Shown: one piece after another, positions 46,482-58,646 of the stretch
Position numbering within the stretch: the stretch's first letter is position 1
Layout of the letters: every line of letters starts with the position of its first letter
Translations under genes and position numbers: made by a program
Origin: Bicyclus anynana
Taxonomy: Eukaryota; Arthropoda; Insecta; Lepidoptera; Nymphalidae
Assembly: GCF_947172395.1 (NCBI RefSeq)
Contig: NC_069083.1
Coordinates: forward strand, 6,480,501-6,544,500
Reading direction: 5' to 3'
Length of the DNA: 64,000 bases
The notes under the pieces: generated by a model
Seen by the model: only the letters and a program-made list of their open reading frames with translations
Databases searched by the model: none
What the model was told of the DNA's origin: nothing

Positions 46482-48854
46482 TTTAAAGAAATATAATATT
46501 TATTTAGGTGCATAGACCTTTCGCGCAAAGTCCTGGACACAAATGGCAGCAGAGGTTGAGATTCAAGCTCAATCTATTACAATGAAACAATTACGATAAC
46601 TCGCAATTTAAAAGAGGATGTTGCGAGAGCCCCCCTGTCACGATCGAATCGGGAACTGTGGTACATAATATTTTAAATCTCAAATATGTTGTGTATTGGG
46701 TCTTATGGGATAGAGTACTGATTAATATTTGAGAAATGGGATTTTTTTTTTGCAGCATTATACACCGATCCTGTGGTTAGCCTAAATGACTTCGATTTAT
46801 TGGGACTTGGGTTCGAGTCTTGAGTATTAATCTATGAGATATTAAATTTTTGTTCATTATCATCTAGACGTCTACTGCTGTACATAGGCTCTCATAGGTC
46901 TCAGGTATAGACTTCTAAACACCACGGTCTCATGCTGTCATCATCGACCAGCTCCTTGCAAATGCATTTTTTTTTATTCCTTACAAGTTAGCCCTTGACT
47001 GCAATCTCACCCGATGGTAAGTGACGATGCAATCTAAGTTGGAAGCGGGCTAACTTGTTAAGAGGAGGATGAAAATCCACACCCCTTTCGGTTTCTACAC
47101 GACATCGTACCGGAACGCTAAATCGCTTGGCGGTACGTCTTTGTCGGTAGGGTGGTAACTAGCCACGGCCGAAGCCTCCCACCAGCCAGACCTAGACCAA
47201 ACAAGAAAACCTCAATCGGCCCAGCCGGTGATCGAACCCTGGACCTCCGTTTTATTAATCAACCGCGCGTGCTACTGCGCTACGGATTCCGGTAATTATT
47301 AACTAACTAATTCACTAATATATCAACAGTAAAACTTTTTTTTCATTATGGCTTTGCAATATTTATCCAGTCATTAAATATTAAGGGAGAAAGTGGTCAA
47401 ATATAATAATCCATCATCAGTCAGTCCAAGTCAAGTCATGTCCTACTATAAGGCGAAGGCAACCTTACTAAAACTTTTGATGAAGTCCACCGACAAAATC
47501 GAGTTATCAGTTATCACTTAGAACACTCTCTCTCAACCTATTTACGAACGAACAATTTTTGGATTTACCGTCCAAAAATTGTTCGTACTCGACTAAAATA
47601 CTAAAGTAGTCTGTACGGCCTTTTGATTACGAAAACTAGCTAGTTGACGTGAATCCTACGATTTTCCCGCCAAACTCATAGTCAAAATCGCCAACCACGC
47701 CATATTGAGGCAGCATCCGCATTTAAAATTCCTATCTCCTGTATGATCTATAGAAGGCTTGTGCCTTTTAGATTGATAATCAAGTACATATTATAAAAAA
47801 AAATTAAATGTTTGTCTATGGTTTCAAAACACAGTTGTTAGACACCTTTTAAGTGCTTACCTATAGTTATTTACACGATCACGATTTTTCTTTTTAATTT
47901 TTGTGTCTGTCTGTCTGTTTTTCTGAGCTCTTCTTTAGAACGGCTTATTTTTCAGACGGAGAAATTAAGTATAAATATTATAATGAAATGAGAATGATTC
48001 ATAACCTTTTTTATTTAAATATCATTATGTACGTATACCTATACGTACCTAATGTATTTATGTATATATATAGTTCGTCCACGTGAAATTCAGTTTTTCA
48101 CAAATCCTGAGGGTGGATTTATAAAACGTCTTTAAAATATCTATGATTATGTTAATCTAGGGATTTCCGTATCAGATCAGTACTTTTTGCATAAAGGAAT
48201 AAATAACATCCATACAAACTTTCATGTCTTTAATATTACAATTCTTATGCTGTGGCTTGACTGTGGCATCTTCAACTCATTGTCAAATTTCACAGTTACA
48301 CAAGCAACCAGTAATCTATCGACGACAAACGGACACTTTTGTCGCTTAATATAACAAAAATCATAAACTTCTAAATACGTTAAATAATAGTGTTTGAATT
48401 AACGCGCTAATCTTGACTCCCGCCAAAAATATTATTCGTGGCATAGAGTGTTCTGTGTTTGCATCCATAGGATTCTATGAAAATTTCTTTGTTTTACACA
48501 GACTGTTATAAAGTAATTGTGGCGCTCTCAACAGATTATTATTCTTCTAGTCAGGTACATAAATTACTAAATAATTTATTGTAAGTAATTTACGATTTAA
48601 ATGTAGAAGTTTCATTTTTTAGAATCTTGGTAATCGTATCATTTTAATAATCTGTGAATTTAATATCCAGGAACATATCTGTGGATTGGACCTCATTGTT
48701 TTGTGGTCTGTGCAAAATTTGTAATTGAAGATTTGTAAACTTTGTAAAGTTGTAAACAAAAAATAAAATACCTGTGTTCACTGCTCAGATAGTATAGTGT
48801 TTCTGTTTTATGTTAAAACACAACTACATATTTAAATAACTAAACGAGAGAAAA
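46482..48854. other. Divergent interval, SLC5 transporter 2 / RRP42
   Basis: 2.4 kb separating two oppositely transcribed starts, so it must hold both promoters; I see no clear core elements. It contains a full SINE (46969-47292), a perfect 16-bp-arm hairpin (47548-47586) and AT-rich sequence. No gene. Confidence 0.6.
46969..47292 (-). repeat. tRNA-derived SINE, family A, copy 3
   Basis: Reverse-oriented full copy, T run at the left edge, B box (GGTTCGATCAC-like on the minus strand) near 47232. Closely similar to 4459-4785. Confidence 0.78.
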
Positions 48855-51800
48855 ATGGCTGGTATTTTATTGAGCCATACAGAAAAAGTTTATATTACAC
48901 ACGGCGTTAAGGTTAGAGCAACAGTTAATTAAAATTTAAACATTTACAATACAATATTGCTCTATAGTTGTAGCAAACAGATATTCTTATTCACACTACT
49001 CGGCACTTCTGAGTTACAGTCATTCATTACTATGCAAGTTGGAGAAGTTATATATTTAAGCACTTTGAAAAGTAATGTTGTGTAAGCCTTGAACTTGTTT
49101 CTGCTATACTTATTGGTCTAGTGGTTTTCAGATTTGACTAGAGAGTTGAGTTTCTGGTTTGAGCTAATAGAAAGACGTTGTAAACTTTTCTGTCTTACAA
49201 CAAATTCTTAATACCAGGCTGCGTTTAGTAAGTTAGTGTAACACCTTTGAGTTAATATGCTCTATAAATTATTAACTCAAAGGTCCTGCTTATTATCATA
49301 AACACCTTATAGTAATAATTACACATTCAAATGTTACCACTATAAGAATACCCTCAAAAGGGCCAAAACCCTAACTTACTGTCAAGCAATTTGTTAAAAT
49401 AACCCTAAGGCCGCCAACCTGCACTTGAGCAGCTCCTCTTATAACATTATTATTTAATAAAATATAGGTCAATATTGACAATGATAATATTTTTGTATTA
49501 CATTTATTTTTATGAAATAATAATTAATTAATCATGTTTTATTACTTAGAATGAATACCGGTCAGATGGGAGGTCAAACATCGACTACAGGCCAATGGAA
49601 CTGGAGACAGATGTGGTTAGCCATGCAAGTGGCTCAGCGAGGCTCAGGCTTGCAAATACAGACATTTTGGTTGGTGTCAAAACAGAAATAGATGTTCCCA
49701 AGCCTGATAAACCGGGGTTAGGCAAGATTGAATTTTTTGTTGATTGGTAAGCATTTTTAATCACTCAACCATTCTAACTCATTATTGATCTAGCCGCACA
49801 TCAATCTGAGTAGATTTAAGCTCTGGTCTTTATGACAATTATTATTTCCATTTATATTTCTTGTTATAAAGTAAATGCATTCATTCACTGTTTGAGTTTT
49901 GATTGCTTAAGTGATATAATTTATTTTTAGTTCAGCAAATGCAACACCAGAGTTTGAGGGCCGTGGTGGAGAGCAACTTGCTAACAGCATATCCAATATA
50001 ATGCTGAGAGCATACCAGTCAGCACAAGCTTTCAATCTAAAACAGTTATGTATATTTGAAGGGAAACAGTGTTGGAAACTCTACATTGACATACTGGTAA
50101 GAAGTAAGGGACATAAATTAAAATAAATCTTAATTAATTCATTGTATTGTAACAAAAATTGTATCCTTCTATTGTATGCTATTGTCTTGTATTCTATTCT
50201 TTTAAAGAACTATTATATACTTAATGAACTGGTTAAAGAATAGATTTAATTCCTACAATCCAGATGACACATTTCTATTTAAGTCTTCATTTTGAGTGCA
50301 CTTTGTAGATGCAAAAATGATTACAAAGGAATGTATAGGAAAAGGAATTTTCCATTTTGTACTGTTTTACATACAGTATATACTATGCACATCTCTGCAA
50401 ATACTATTGTGAAATTGGCACACAAAACATTGATAGCAAAGACTTCTGAAACAATCTGGGAATAACTGAATGACAATTTTATTTTTTCTAGATTCTAGAA
50501 TGTGGTGGAAACCTGTGTGATGCAGTGTCACTTGCAGTAAAAGCTGCTCTTTTTAACACTAGAATACCATTTGTTAAAGCAGCGCTCATGGATGGTGGCA
50601 ATGTAGACTTGCAATTATCAGATGATCCATTTGACAGCAAATGGTTGGATGTTGGATCTGCACCACTTTTGGTTAGATATTGTTTTATTAATATTCAAAA
50701 AAAATTCAAAATTCATTTAAGTAGGCTCGGTTTACAAGCACTTTTGATATGTCAGTTGACTATTTGTAAAGATTTTACCACCGGTTCGGACGGCAGGTTC
50801 TGCTGAGAAGAAACCGGCAAAAAACTCAACAGTTGCTCTTTAAAAAAAATCATGATTTACTTCCTGTGTGAAGGGTAGAAGATGATCCAACAGCCTCCAA
50901 GCATCTTAATCAATAAGCAACTCACCAATGGTGTAGTAACCTCTTTAATCTAGTAAAAGTAACTGCTTTGACTATAATATATATAATAACAAACAGATGC
51001 TTGGTCAAATTCTAGATATTTGATTATTCATAGTCACAGTAATTTTGTACTCTAGTTTTTTATTTACCTCTTTTTTTATACATCTCTCTCCTCGTTTCTG
51101 ATTCATTCATTCATTCACACAGAAATACTATGAGCATAATTCACCAAGTGACATAGAGCCATCTTATTAGGCCCATAGTTATCAGCCAAGCAGCAGATCC
51201 TTAAGTCATCACTGGCAACACCTGTTTGCACTGCATTTATACCTTAATCTGATTTTTTGTAAGATTAACAATTATATTGATTGTAGATATTTGAATAGGT
51301 TCATAATTATTCATAGTCACAGTAATTTTGTACTCTGCTTTTTTTATTCATTTATTTTTTTCTTATACATCTCTCTCCTCATTTTTGATTCATTCATTCA
51401 CACAGAAATACTATGACCATCAGTGAGTTATGTTACTGCATAAGTCACTCATTGAGTTATTTATACAGCATTTATACCCATAGCTGGGCATCATTAGTCA
51501 AATAGTTAACCTCATTAATCCGCTACAAAAAGTTAGAGCCATTTCGGAAGAATTAACGCAAGTTAACGTTATTCGCTAATCCGTTTATGTGTCTGTAAAT
51601 TTTCATTTTTATATCATTGTGTGAGATCACCATTGGAAAAATAAGGATGAGCACTGGGGGAAATTGCCATAATTTTTTTTTGTTGATTTTATCAATTTAT
51701 TAAAATTTAACGGATTAATGAGTTAATGCGCAGCTATGTTTATACCTAAATCAGATTTTTTGTAAGATTAACAATTATAAACCCCATGTTGCAGGTAACA

Positions 51801-52670
51801 TTGTGCAGGATAGGTGAGAAGTGTGTTGTAGATCCGACTGCAGAGGAGGAAAGTTGTAGTTTGGTATCGCTCATTGTTGGAGTTACGGGAAACCCTAAAT
51901 ATTACAATGACTATGAAGATGAAGAGGAACTACCTGCTTTTGAAGCCAAATGCAGTGTGATTAGCATGCATGGCCCCGGCAGTGTCTCACCACAAAATTT
52001 GAGAGATGCCATAAATCAGGGAATGTTTGTATCAATTTTTTTTTTGAACTCTGAAACTCTTCTGAATACTATATACTATTTCAGTTAATATACTGGGTGG
52101 CTGTTACTTAATCCACATTGGATTAATTTTTAAGGTTTCTTACCCTTGGTGTCAAAAACATCAGTCTGTCACAATTCTTTACCTCGAGAAGATGTTAAGG
52201 TATCAAGTTGAAATTGAAATCACATTACTCTGGTCTAGTCCCTTAAAATTGTCAACCAAGTTCATATAGAAACAAAACTGTTTATGCCATAAAAATTGTA
52301 TATTGCTATAATATCAGTTTAAAGAACTCTATAAAATGGTAGACTTTTTATTCCAATAAATTTGAATAAAAAAAACCTTTCTATAATCTGGTATGTGATA
52401 TGTTCAAATATAAAATTATATCATCCACGATTATTAACTAAAATATGTGTACCATCAAAATTAATTTGGCTGTTTTTGCATGATTGAATATTAAACATCC
52501 AATTGCAAAGTTACACATTATATTATTAGTACGTAGATAACATAAACATGCATGTTTTTTTTTTCAGAATTGCAGCTGTGTGTTTAGATGAAGCTTTAGG
52601 AAAAACTCTATTCCGGGAGAGGCGAGACACTGAACAATTTAAAAGACATTCATATGGATTTTTAAAATGA
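48855..52670 (+). CDS. Rrp42: Exosome complex component RRP42 (EXOSC7)
   Basis: Exons 48855-48911, 49550-49746, 49931-50096, 50492-50671, 51795-52024 and 52568-52670 encode 310 aa, near the usual 290. It is one of six RNase PH-like ring subunits of the RNA exosome, which threads RNA to the 3'-5' exonucleases in nucleus and cytoplasm; the eukaryotic subunit itself is not catalytic. Conserved stretches: EKVYITHGVK, YRSDGR, GSARLRLANTDILVGVK, EFFVDCSANATPEFEGRGG (joined over a splice) and LECGGNLCDAVSLAVKAALF. Exon 5 has an acidic insert (NDYEDEEEL). Donor 5 was set at GTTTGT (52025) because the later GTATCA would shift exon 6 into a stop. AATAAA lies at 52758-52763. Confidence 0.93.
50696..50920 (+). 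repeat. Dispersed repeat (LINE-tail-like) in RRP42 intron 4
   Basis: Starts about 25 bp after the exon 4 donor. Shares GACTATTTGTAAAGA, CCACCGGTTCGGA, GGCAGGTTCTGCTGAGAAG and ACTTCCTGTGTGAAGG with the copies at 24697-24920 and 59790-59945. Confidence 0.65.
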
Positions 52671-53347
52671 ATACATATTAAGTTTACTAAATGAAATCAT
52701 TTTGATTTATTAACCCTGAAACCTTAATTTTTATTGATAATAATAATCTATACTTATAATAAATCTGTAGAGGTCAATTCTGTACATGAAATATATTTCC
52801 AAAATAACTATCAGGGGGTGATTAGTGATACCAAAAATGCAATCAGTAAAACTTTTGTCTGTCTGTCTGTATGTTCGTTATAGAAACAAAAAGTACTCGA
52901 CGGACTTTAACGAAACTTGGTACAATTATTCTTCATACAGGCAGGTTATAGTATACTTTTCATCATACTACGCTCAATAGGAGCAGCGCAGTGAAGGGAA
53001 ATGTTGGAAAAAATATTATATCAGAATTGTTGTCCTGACTGTACTATTTAATATTTAATTTACTACTCGCATCATGTACTTATAATTTTGTAAAAGATTA
53101 CAATACCTATTCTAAAAGATTTAAATATTAAAACAAGTGTTTAATTAATATTTTTATTGTTTTTACTAATTTACATATAATATGTTAAACACTGTATGTC
53201 TTTAAGGTATTATATACTTATTTGTATGTCCCTAAGGTATAAAAGGTATTTGTTCCACTCCATTTAGTCAGAAAAACTGTTCTGTTCTGCTTCAGGCTGG
53301 ATTTATTATATTAGAAAGTATTATAATTAATAGAGAAAGTTATCTTT
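52671..53347. other. Convergent 3' interval, RRP42 / TMEM199-like
   Basis: Holds both 3' UTRs. AATAAA for RRP42 is at 52758-52763 (+) and for the TMEM199-like gene at 53302-53307 (minus). A Helitron-like or MITE fragment follows from about 52750. No gene. Confidence 0.6.
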
Positions 53348-54979
53348 TTAATCCTGATGTGGTTTTGTCCCAGACTCATTGTTTTTGTAGTTATAACTAT
53401 CTTCATCAGCAAATTTCACTGGACCTCCAAGTTGAACAGTGTCAGGTATACATAATTCTTCATTCAACTTCTTCGCTAGGAAATAAATTTCAGCCAAAGC
53501 AATCACTAAAGCAACCATTACACCTAAAAGCAACCTGAATCCAAAATCTAAATTGCCGACCATCCATTCGACCCCTCTAAATCCAAAGAGGAATCCAGCA
53601 AATATTGATATTATAAATTGACCAATGGCAATCAGGTGACGATTGATTTGTTTCACTGAAACAAAGAAATGGATAGTGTTATTATAACCAACTAAGCCCA
53701 CCAACCTGCACTGGAGTACCACACTCACAAGAAAAGGCCTAGCTCTGTAGTAGTTGTTAAAATATGTGGTATACAAGTAGGCCTATACTAAATCCTATCC
53801 TGCAGTCAGCTGCCTCTGAGATGTCGCCGACTGCCGTAGGCTGCCGCCGAGACGTCGCTGATTGCAGTCGGCGGAGTGGAGTGAGAAAGTAATAAGAAGC
53901 CGAGTTGCAGATGTGATACCCGCTCCGCTTACCGTTTTTAAATAAATTTTAAACAAGCTCGCAAGTTTCTGTCCACTCAAGAGGAGCAGAGATTTTGTGC
54001 AATCCTATAATATTTCTCAGTTTCTCGGCTCGGCTGCCTCCAATAATATAATAATAATAAATTGAGTTTGATAATTCTTTTACCAATTGAAAGTGACATC
54101 ATCACTAACTAACATAGGTTAACTAACTAATACTGGAACGTGAACTATGCATGTGAAACTATAGGTTGTCTGCTATTTTTATTTTTATATAAAAATAGCA
54201 GAAAAAAGCCACAAAAAAAGGATTATTTGGAAAGTCTTATACTTACATTGATATGAAATACTGTCTTCAGGAAATCTCATTCGAACATTATCAACGCCTT
54301 TTGTCATTTTTCTATATTCACGAGCTTCTTGCTGGGCTCTCAGTTTAACACATCTCGCTTCTAGAACAGGATTCCTTTTAATGGTTTCATTTTCAGGCAT
54401 TTCAATAGAAGCACCCTCAAGGAGTGTGTGTAAATGAGGAACGTTTTTTTCACCGTTGCTTCTCCTAGTTTTAATATGCATATATAACCAGTCTATATCT
54501 GATGTAACAAGAAAAGGTCCTTGTTCTTGTGATTTACTCTCATCACTGTTTAGACTTTCTTTTGATGGTTTTTTGTCCTCACTTTGGCTGTCATTTTCAT
54601 TTTCTGCACCTTTATTGTTATCTGGTTCAGTATGTGTATCTGTTTTATTTTCCACCTTTTTATCTGCTGTATTTTTGGTTGCGGATTCTCTATTTTCATT
54701 TTCTAGCTCTTCATCAGTCCCAACCGCTTTATCCTTATGAAGTTCATCAAAACTATCTCTGACAGTTTTTAAATATTCTATATCTGAATTATTTAATTGC
54801 ACTGATTTCAAAAGTTCAAGTTTGTAACTTTTAAAATTATTTTTGGAATTTGCTTTTATTATTTGCAAAATATTATGAGGTACTTCATCAGAATGTGGTA
54901 CTGTTTGTATAAATGCAATTAGTTTTTCAGAAGGGTAAATTCTTATGTTGGTATCAACTAATGAACCTTTAAGATCCAT
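53348..54979 (-). CDS. TMEM199/VMA12-like V-ATPase assembly factor
   Basis: Two exons, 54979-54247 and 53655-53348; 346 aa. VMA12-family proteins sit in the ER membrane and help assemble the V-ATPase Vo sector. Family signature: LHTLLEGASIEMPE, then RNPVLEARCVKLRAQQEARE and YRKMTKGV, followed by two hydrophobic helices (about 252-270 and 284-304) with AEIYFLAKKL and a short cytosolic tail. Residues about 82-156 form a hydrophilic Asp/Glu/Lys/Ser/Asn-rich insert that makes it much longer than the human protein (about 208 aa). The start codon lies two bases after the stop of BLOC1S5, inside the same exon, so it is probably the second cistron of a shared transcript. Poly(A) signal at 53302-53307. 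Confidence 0.9.
53795..54010. repeat. GC-richer inverted-repeat block in TMEM199-like intron
   Basis: Contains CTGCCGCCGAGACGTCG and GCAGTCGGCGG related units in both orientations, unlike the AT-rich surroundings. MITE-like; noncoding. The open frame on the minus strand here is not a gene. Confidence 0.4.
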
Positions 54980-54981
54980 GT

Positions 54982-56803
54982 TTAATTATTGTTGGTTATA
55001 TTTAACTTGTGATTAAGGTCAGCGTACAAGTCTCTTAGTTCCTCTTCTTTTTCTTCAAATGTGTTATCAATCCTTTGGCACTTGAAGTTCATGTCATCAA
55101 TAAACTGAGACCATTCTTTTTGCCTTTTCTCAAAGTTTTCAGCTTTCTTTTTTTGATTAATCTGAAAAAAATACATAAAAATATTAAATAACAATTTTAG
55201 TAACTAAAAATAGGTATGAATGACATCCATTACATTCTTCTATATCCATGGGCAAGAAAACTTCAAAAAGTCTGTCTTACAATCACTACATACAGATAAT
55301 TTTTACAGTGTGATGTTTCAGTAAGTACATTTTTACTGTAAAACATTTCTATAAGCATACCATAACCATAGTCCATAGTATCACATATTGTTGGTAAGAC
55401 AAGATATGTTATTTTGTCATCCATAGAACTAGCACTGTATAATTTAGATTTTAGACTGATTCCACTACACTAGAGCTACTTGATCTATTACATTGTTCAC
55501 TTAACGTTTCATGTAATTAAATAAGATACTTTTTTACATCATAATGATCAGCTGCAACATCCATTGGTAAGAGAGTAGGCCGAAGCCCTGCCTACCTATT
55601 CCATACACAATACCAAAGAGGGTTATTGAAGGAATCACAGAAAGAAAATCGTATATACAATGGAACAGCTCTACAAAATAAAAACAATCAAAAATGTTCC
55701 TGAAGTCATCTAACAAGAAGGAAACAAAACAACTACTGTTATAGCAGAACAACATAGCAGAACCATAACCAACCATAACCAGAAATATAGCACTGGTAGC
55801 TGGCATGACAATTTGGACTGAAAAAAAAACTGTCTGCTAATAGACACCTCATCCATCAGAAGATCCATCATGTCCAGGTTGTGGTGAGGAGACCAGCTAT
55901 CACTATAAGCAGAGTGTCCCATGTTCATGCTGGTAAGATGGGAAATAATTGTTAGGTTCACAAAGGGCTACAGGAAGGTTTGAAAGGGGAACACTGTTGA
56001 GATACCAGCGAACCAGTGTCCTGTACCACTGGAATTGGGTGGTATAGTCTCTAGTTAGGACTGATCACCCGTTTGAGCTTGTCAGACGTCTCCTCTACAA
56101 ATATATATAAAAGGGATGACACAGCTGAACATATTATGATGGATTGCACCTGTCTATTCATATTTATGAGAAAACAGATTTTATATACCTTCTGTAACTC
56201 AAGATAATCTTTTTCAACTTCTTCAGAAAGTTTTACAGCCTGATCTAACTTTTCCAACAGTACAGGAAACACTGCAACTGAACTTTTTGTGATTTTTTCA
56301 ACTTGTGTGTCTTTGATGTCTGTTAAGTTTTCGAGAATTGCAAACAAGTTTTCCACTTCTCTGTCACCTCTCTTTTCCTATAAATAAAAAAAAAATTGAT
56401 TAAACATTAGAGAGACTTACCCTAATAGGGGGAGGGGTAGGGGGGTCTCCCCTACCTTAATCTTAAAGCGAGGAAACTGATAGTTTTTTTTTATGAATTT
56501 AAAAAATAATAATATTAGATAATAATTATATACAATAATAGTTCAATTACCTCAAATTCTTTTAACATAAACTTAATTTCACCATTGAGGAAAGGGCGAT
56601 GGTCAAATAATCTTGACCAGACTTCACTAATTTCTGTAAAGAAAATTAAAAGTATTTATACTTTCCAAACATTTTACAATCGTTATTACCTATGAAATCT
56701 TATTATGTAAGTATACTTTTTTCAAATAGAGTAGTATTTAGGAATTCTAAGGAAAATTAAATGTTTAAAATATTATGAACAAACCCCGTGACAGCTCCGT
56801 CAT
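54982..56803 (-). CDS. BLOC1S5: BLOC-1 subunit 5 (muted)
   Basis: Exons, in coding order: 56803-56785, 56633-56551, 56377-56189 and 55161-54982; 156 aa (human about 187). BLOC-1 is a cytosolic eight-subunit complex that sorts cargo to lysosome-related organelles such as pigment granules. The diagnostic block WSRLFDHRPFLNGE, then LKEFEEKRG over a splice, matches the muted family; the C-terminal half is coiled coil, including EKRQKEWSQFIDDM and a heptad-like DNTFEEKEEELRDLYADL. The 19-nt first exon (MTELSR) is the least sure part: it was chosen by phase and because IMTELSRE aligns before the DHRP block, and its donor is GTTTGT. The stop is two bases before the TMEM199-like ATG. Intron 3 is repeat-like. 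Confidence 0.87.
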
Positions 56804-58520
56804 TATTTTTTGAACTGCGTTGCCAATATCTATTTTTCTAATTCCCCATAAAATAAGTGAACTTCCCCAAATATGGCAAAAAAAATATTTATTATAAAAT
56901 ATTTCATTCCCTGCCAGCAGAAATAAAGGATAAAGTAAAATTAATTTAGTTTTTATTCATATTATTCATTGGGGCTTTTGCCATTTTAAAATTCCATTTT
57001 TTAATTTTATTACTTATATAATATTAATAGGATAATTTACCATTTTTTGACAATCACCCTGGGTATTACTGAGTATATTTTTATCGAGTTTATAGTAGTC
57101 GTTAGGATATATAGTATAGTTGAATATATCAAAAACGTTTCACTTAGCGATCAAGATTTCAGGAATGACCAAAACACTCTCACATACCTAGAGCTATTCC
57201 ACATGCCAACCAATGCGAAAACAACACATGGCACACAACGATCCTTCTAAAGATATAGATCAAAATAACAAAAGTACTGTTACGATCTATGTATTTTGTT
57301 TTACTGATTACTTGAAAAAAAATGGTTCTAACATTAGATGCAATTCCCCGCAAGTTCAGGAACTCCTTACAAGTTGGCAATGCTGACTTGATATACATTT
57401 CTATAGTCTATGACACAACGTAGACAGATTATATTTATTTAATCTCCTTCTACGATTTTTTGATCAATGTTGATTACTCTATGACAGATAGAGTAATCAA
57501 ATAAGGAGATGCATCGCACGATCAGACCAGATACAACATATGGGTTTACAGTTTGGATCGTGCCGCGATGCAAGAACCAGCTCATGACTAAGGGCCCCGT
57601 ATGGGTTCGAAACTAGTCGGGCATACTCCGACCTAATATCACGTGAGTTTTAGCCGTGTTTCATAATCAATTAATGGGTTTACTCAAATTTACTAATAAA
57701 ATTATGTCCTTTTTTTAAAGGAGGACTAGATAAACCCACACATCGAAAATTATTAAACACCAACAAATATATTTTGTGTCCTTTCACACAACTATAAATT
57801 TGATTCGCAAAACACTTCGTGTAATTTCTACACTTATCAACAGACATAACGTTTAGACATTAATTAAAAATTTGACGTGATTAAGTAATTTATGTAAGTT
57901 ACATTTCCATTATATAAAATACAACCTTTACTTAAATGTCAATATATAATTATTAGAATGATGAAACGTAACTTCATCTTTTAGTCAACTAGAAGTTGTT
58001 GGCCATTTTTTATGCCGTTTAAGTACACAAACCATAATTTTTAAGGAGTTCTTTAAACGAAAAAACGATTACAACAATAAGACATCGATTCTTTATAAAC
58101 AGTTTTATTAACGCGTTAGATCGTTGATCTTTTACTTTGACAGAGGGGCAACCTCTAGCGAGGTAGAGCAGGTCCATTTACAGCCCACGTCTGAGCTCTG
58201 TCATTGACCCTATTTACTTTGACAGTTGTCTATAGTCAATATCCAGTCATTTCATTCACAATCGTTCGCCATTCTATTTCTTACAACATCACTTCATTCA
58301 ATTCAATTAGTTTTAGTTTGTTCATTCATGATTACAGAGATGGATGTGTTTGTTTGCTAACTTGATGCGAAATTGTTTTTATTTTGCGCAGTGATTTGTG
58401 GTTAACAAAATGTGTTCCCTTTAAATTGAGTATTTAGAAAAATGTTTTTTGTAATGTGTTTGGTTTTAATTGAATGATTATCGAGAATTCGTTTTAGTGC
58501 AAATAAAATATTGTGTTATA
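56804..58520. other. Divergent interval, BLOC1S5 / ASAP
   Basis: 1.7 kb between opposite starts. It holds a hairpin at 57470-57500, a repeat at 57557-57672 shared with 11215-11350, and the 5' leader of ASAP. No gene; no clear TATA box for either side. Confidence 0.6.
57557..57672 (+). repeat. Repeat fragment shared with 11215-11350
   Basis: Same GCTCATGACTAAGGGCCCCG core and TTTTAGCCGTGTTTCATAAT end, about 85-90% alike by eye. Confidence 0.6.
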
Positions 58521-58646
58521 ATGCCGGGTCTTATTGGTATCGGTGAATTTATTGACGAAACTCGAGAGGATTACAGTTCGCCAACCACCTCTACGTTTGT
58601 TTCGCGTATGCCACAATGCCGGCAAACTATCAACGCTTTGGAAGAG
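58521..58646 (+). CDS. Asap: ASAP-type Arf GTPase-activating protein, first coding exon
   Basis: A 42-codon exon starting MPGLIGIGEFIDETREDY and containing SPTTSTFVSRMPQCRQTI and NALEE, ended by a GTGAAT donor at 58647. It matches the extreme N-terminus of ASAP1/2 (BAR, PH, Arf-GAP, ankyrin repeats and often SH3), where a DYxxPT(T/A)SxF segment is followed by xQCRxTxxxxEE and then the BAR domain. These proteins act on Arf GTPases at membranes, endosomes and focal adhesions. An in-frame ATG upstream (58470) is less likely, since similarity begins at 58521. No later exon was recognised up to base 64000, so the rest probably lies beyond the window after a long first intron. Confidence 0.85.

Noticed and set aside
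54456..54762. Plus-strand open frames over the TMEM199-like exon
   Set aside because: Shadow of the acidic insert on the opposite strand.
55534..55961. Minus-strand open frames with hydrophobic stretches inside a BLOC1S5 intron
   Set aside because: No splice-consistent link to BLOC1S5 and no family match; looks like repeat debris.
58470..58520. Upstream in-frame ATG for ASAP
   Set aside because: Adds 17 residues with no similarity to ASAP proteins, whose conserved N-terminus starts at the ATG at 58521.
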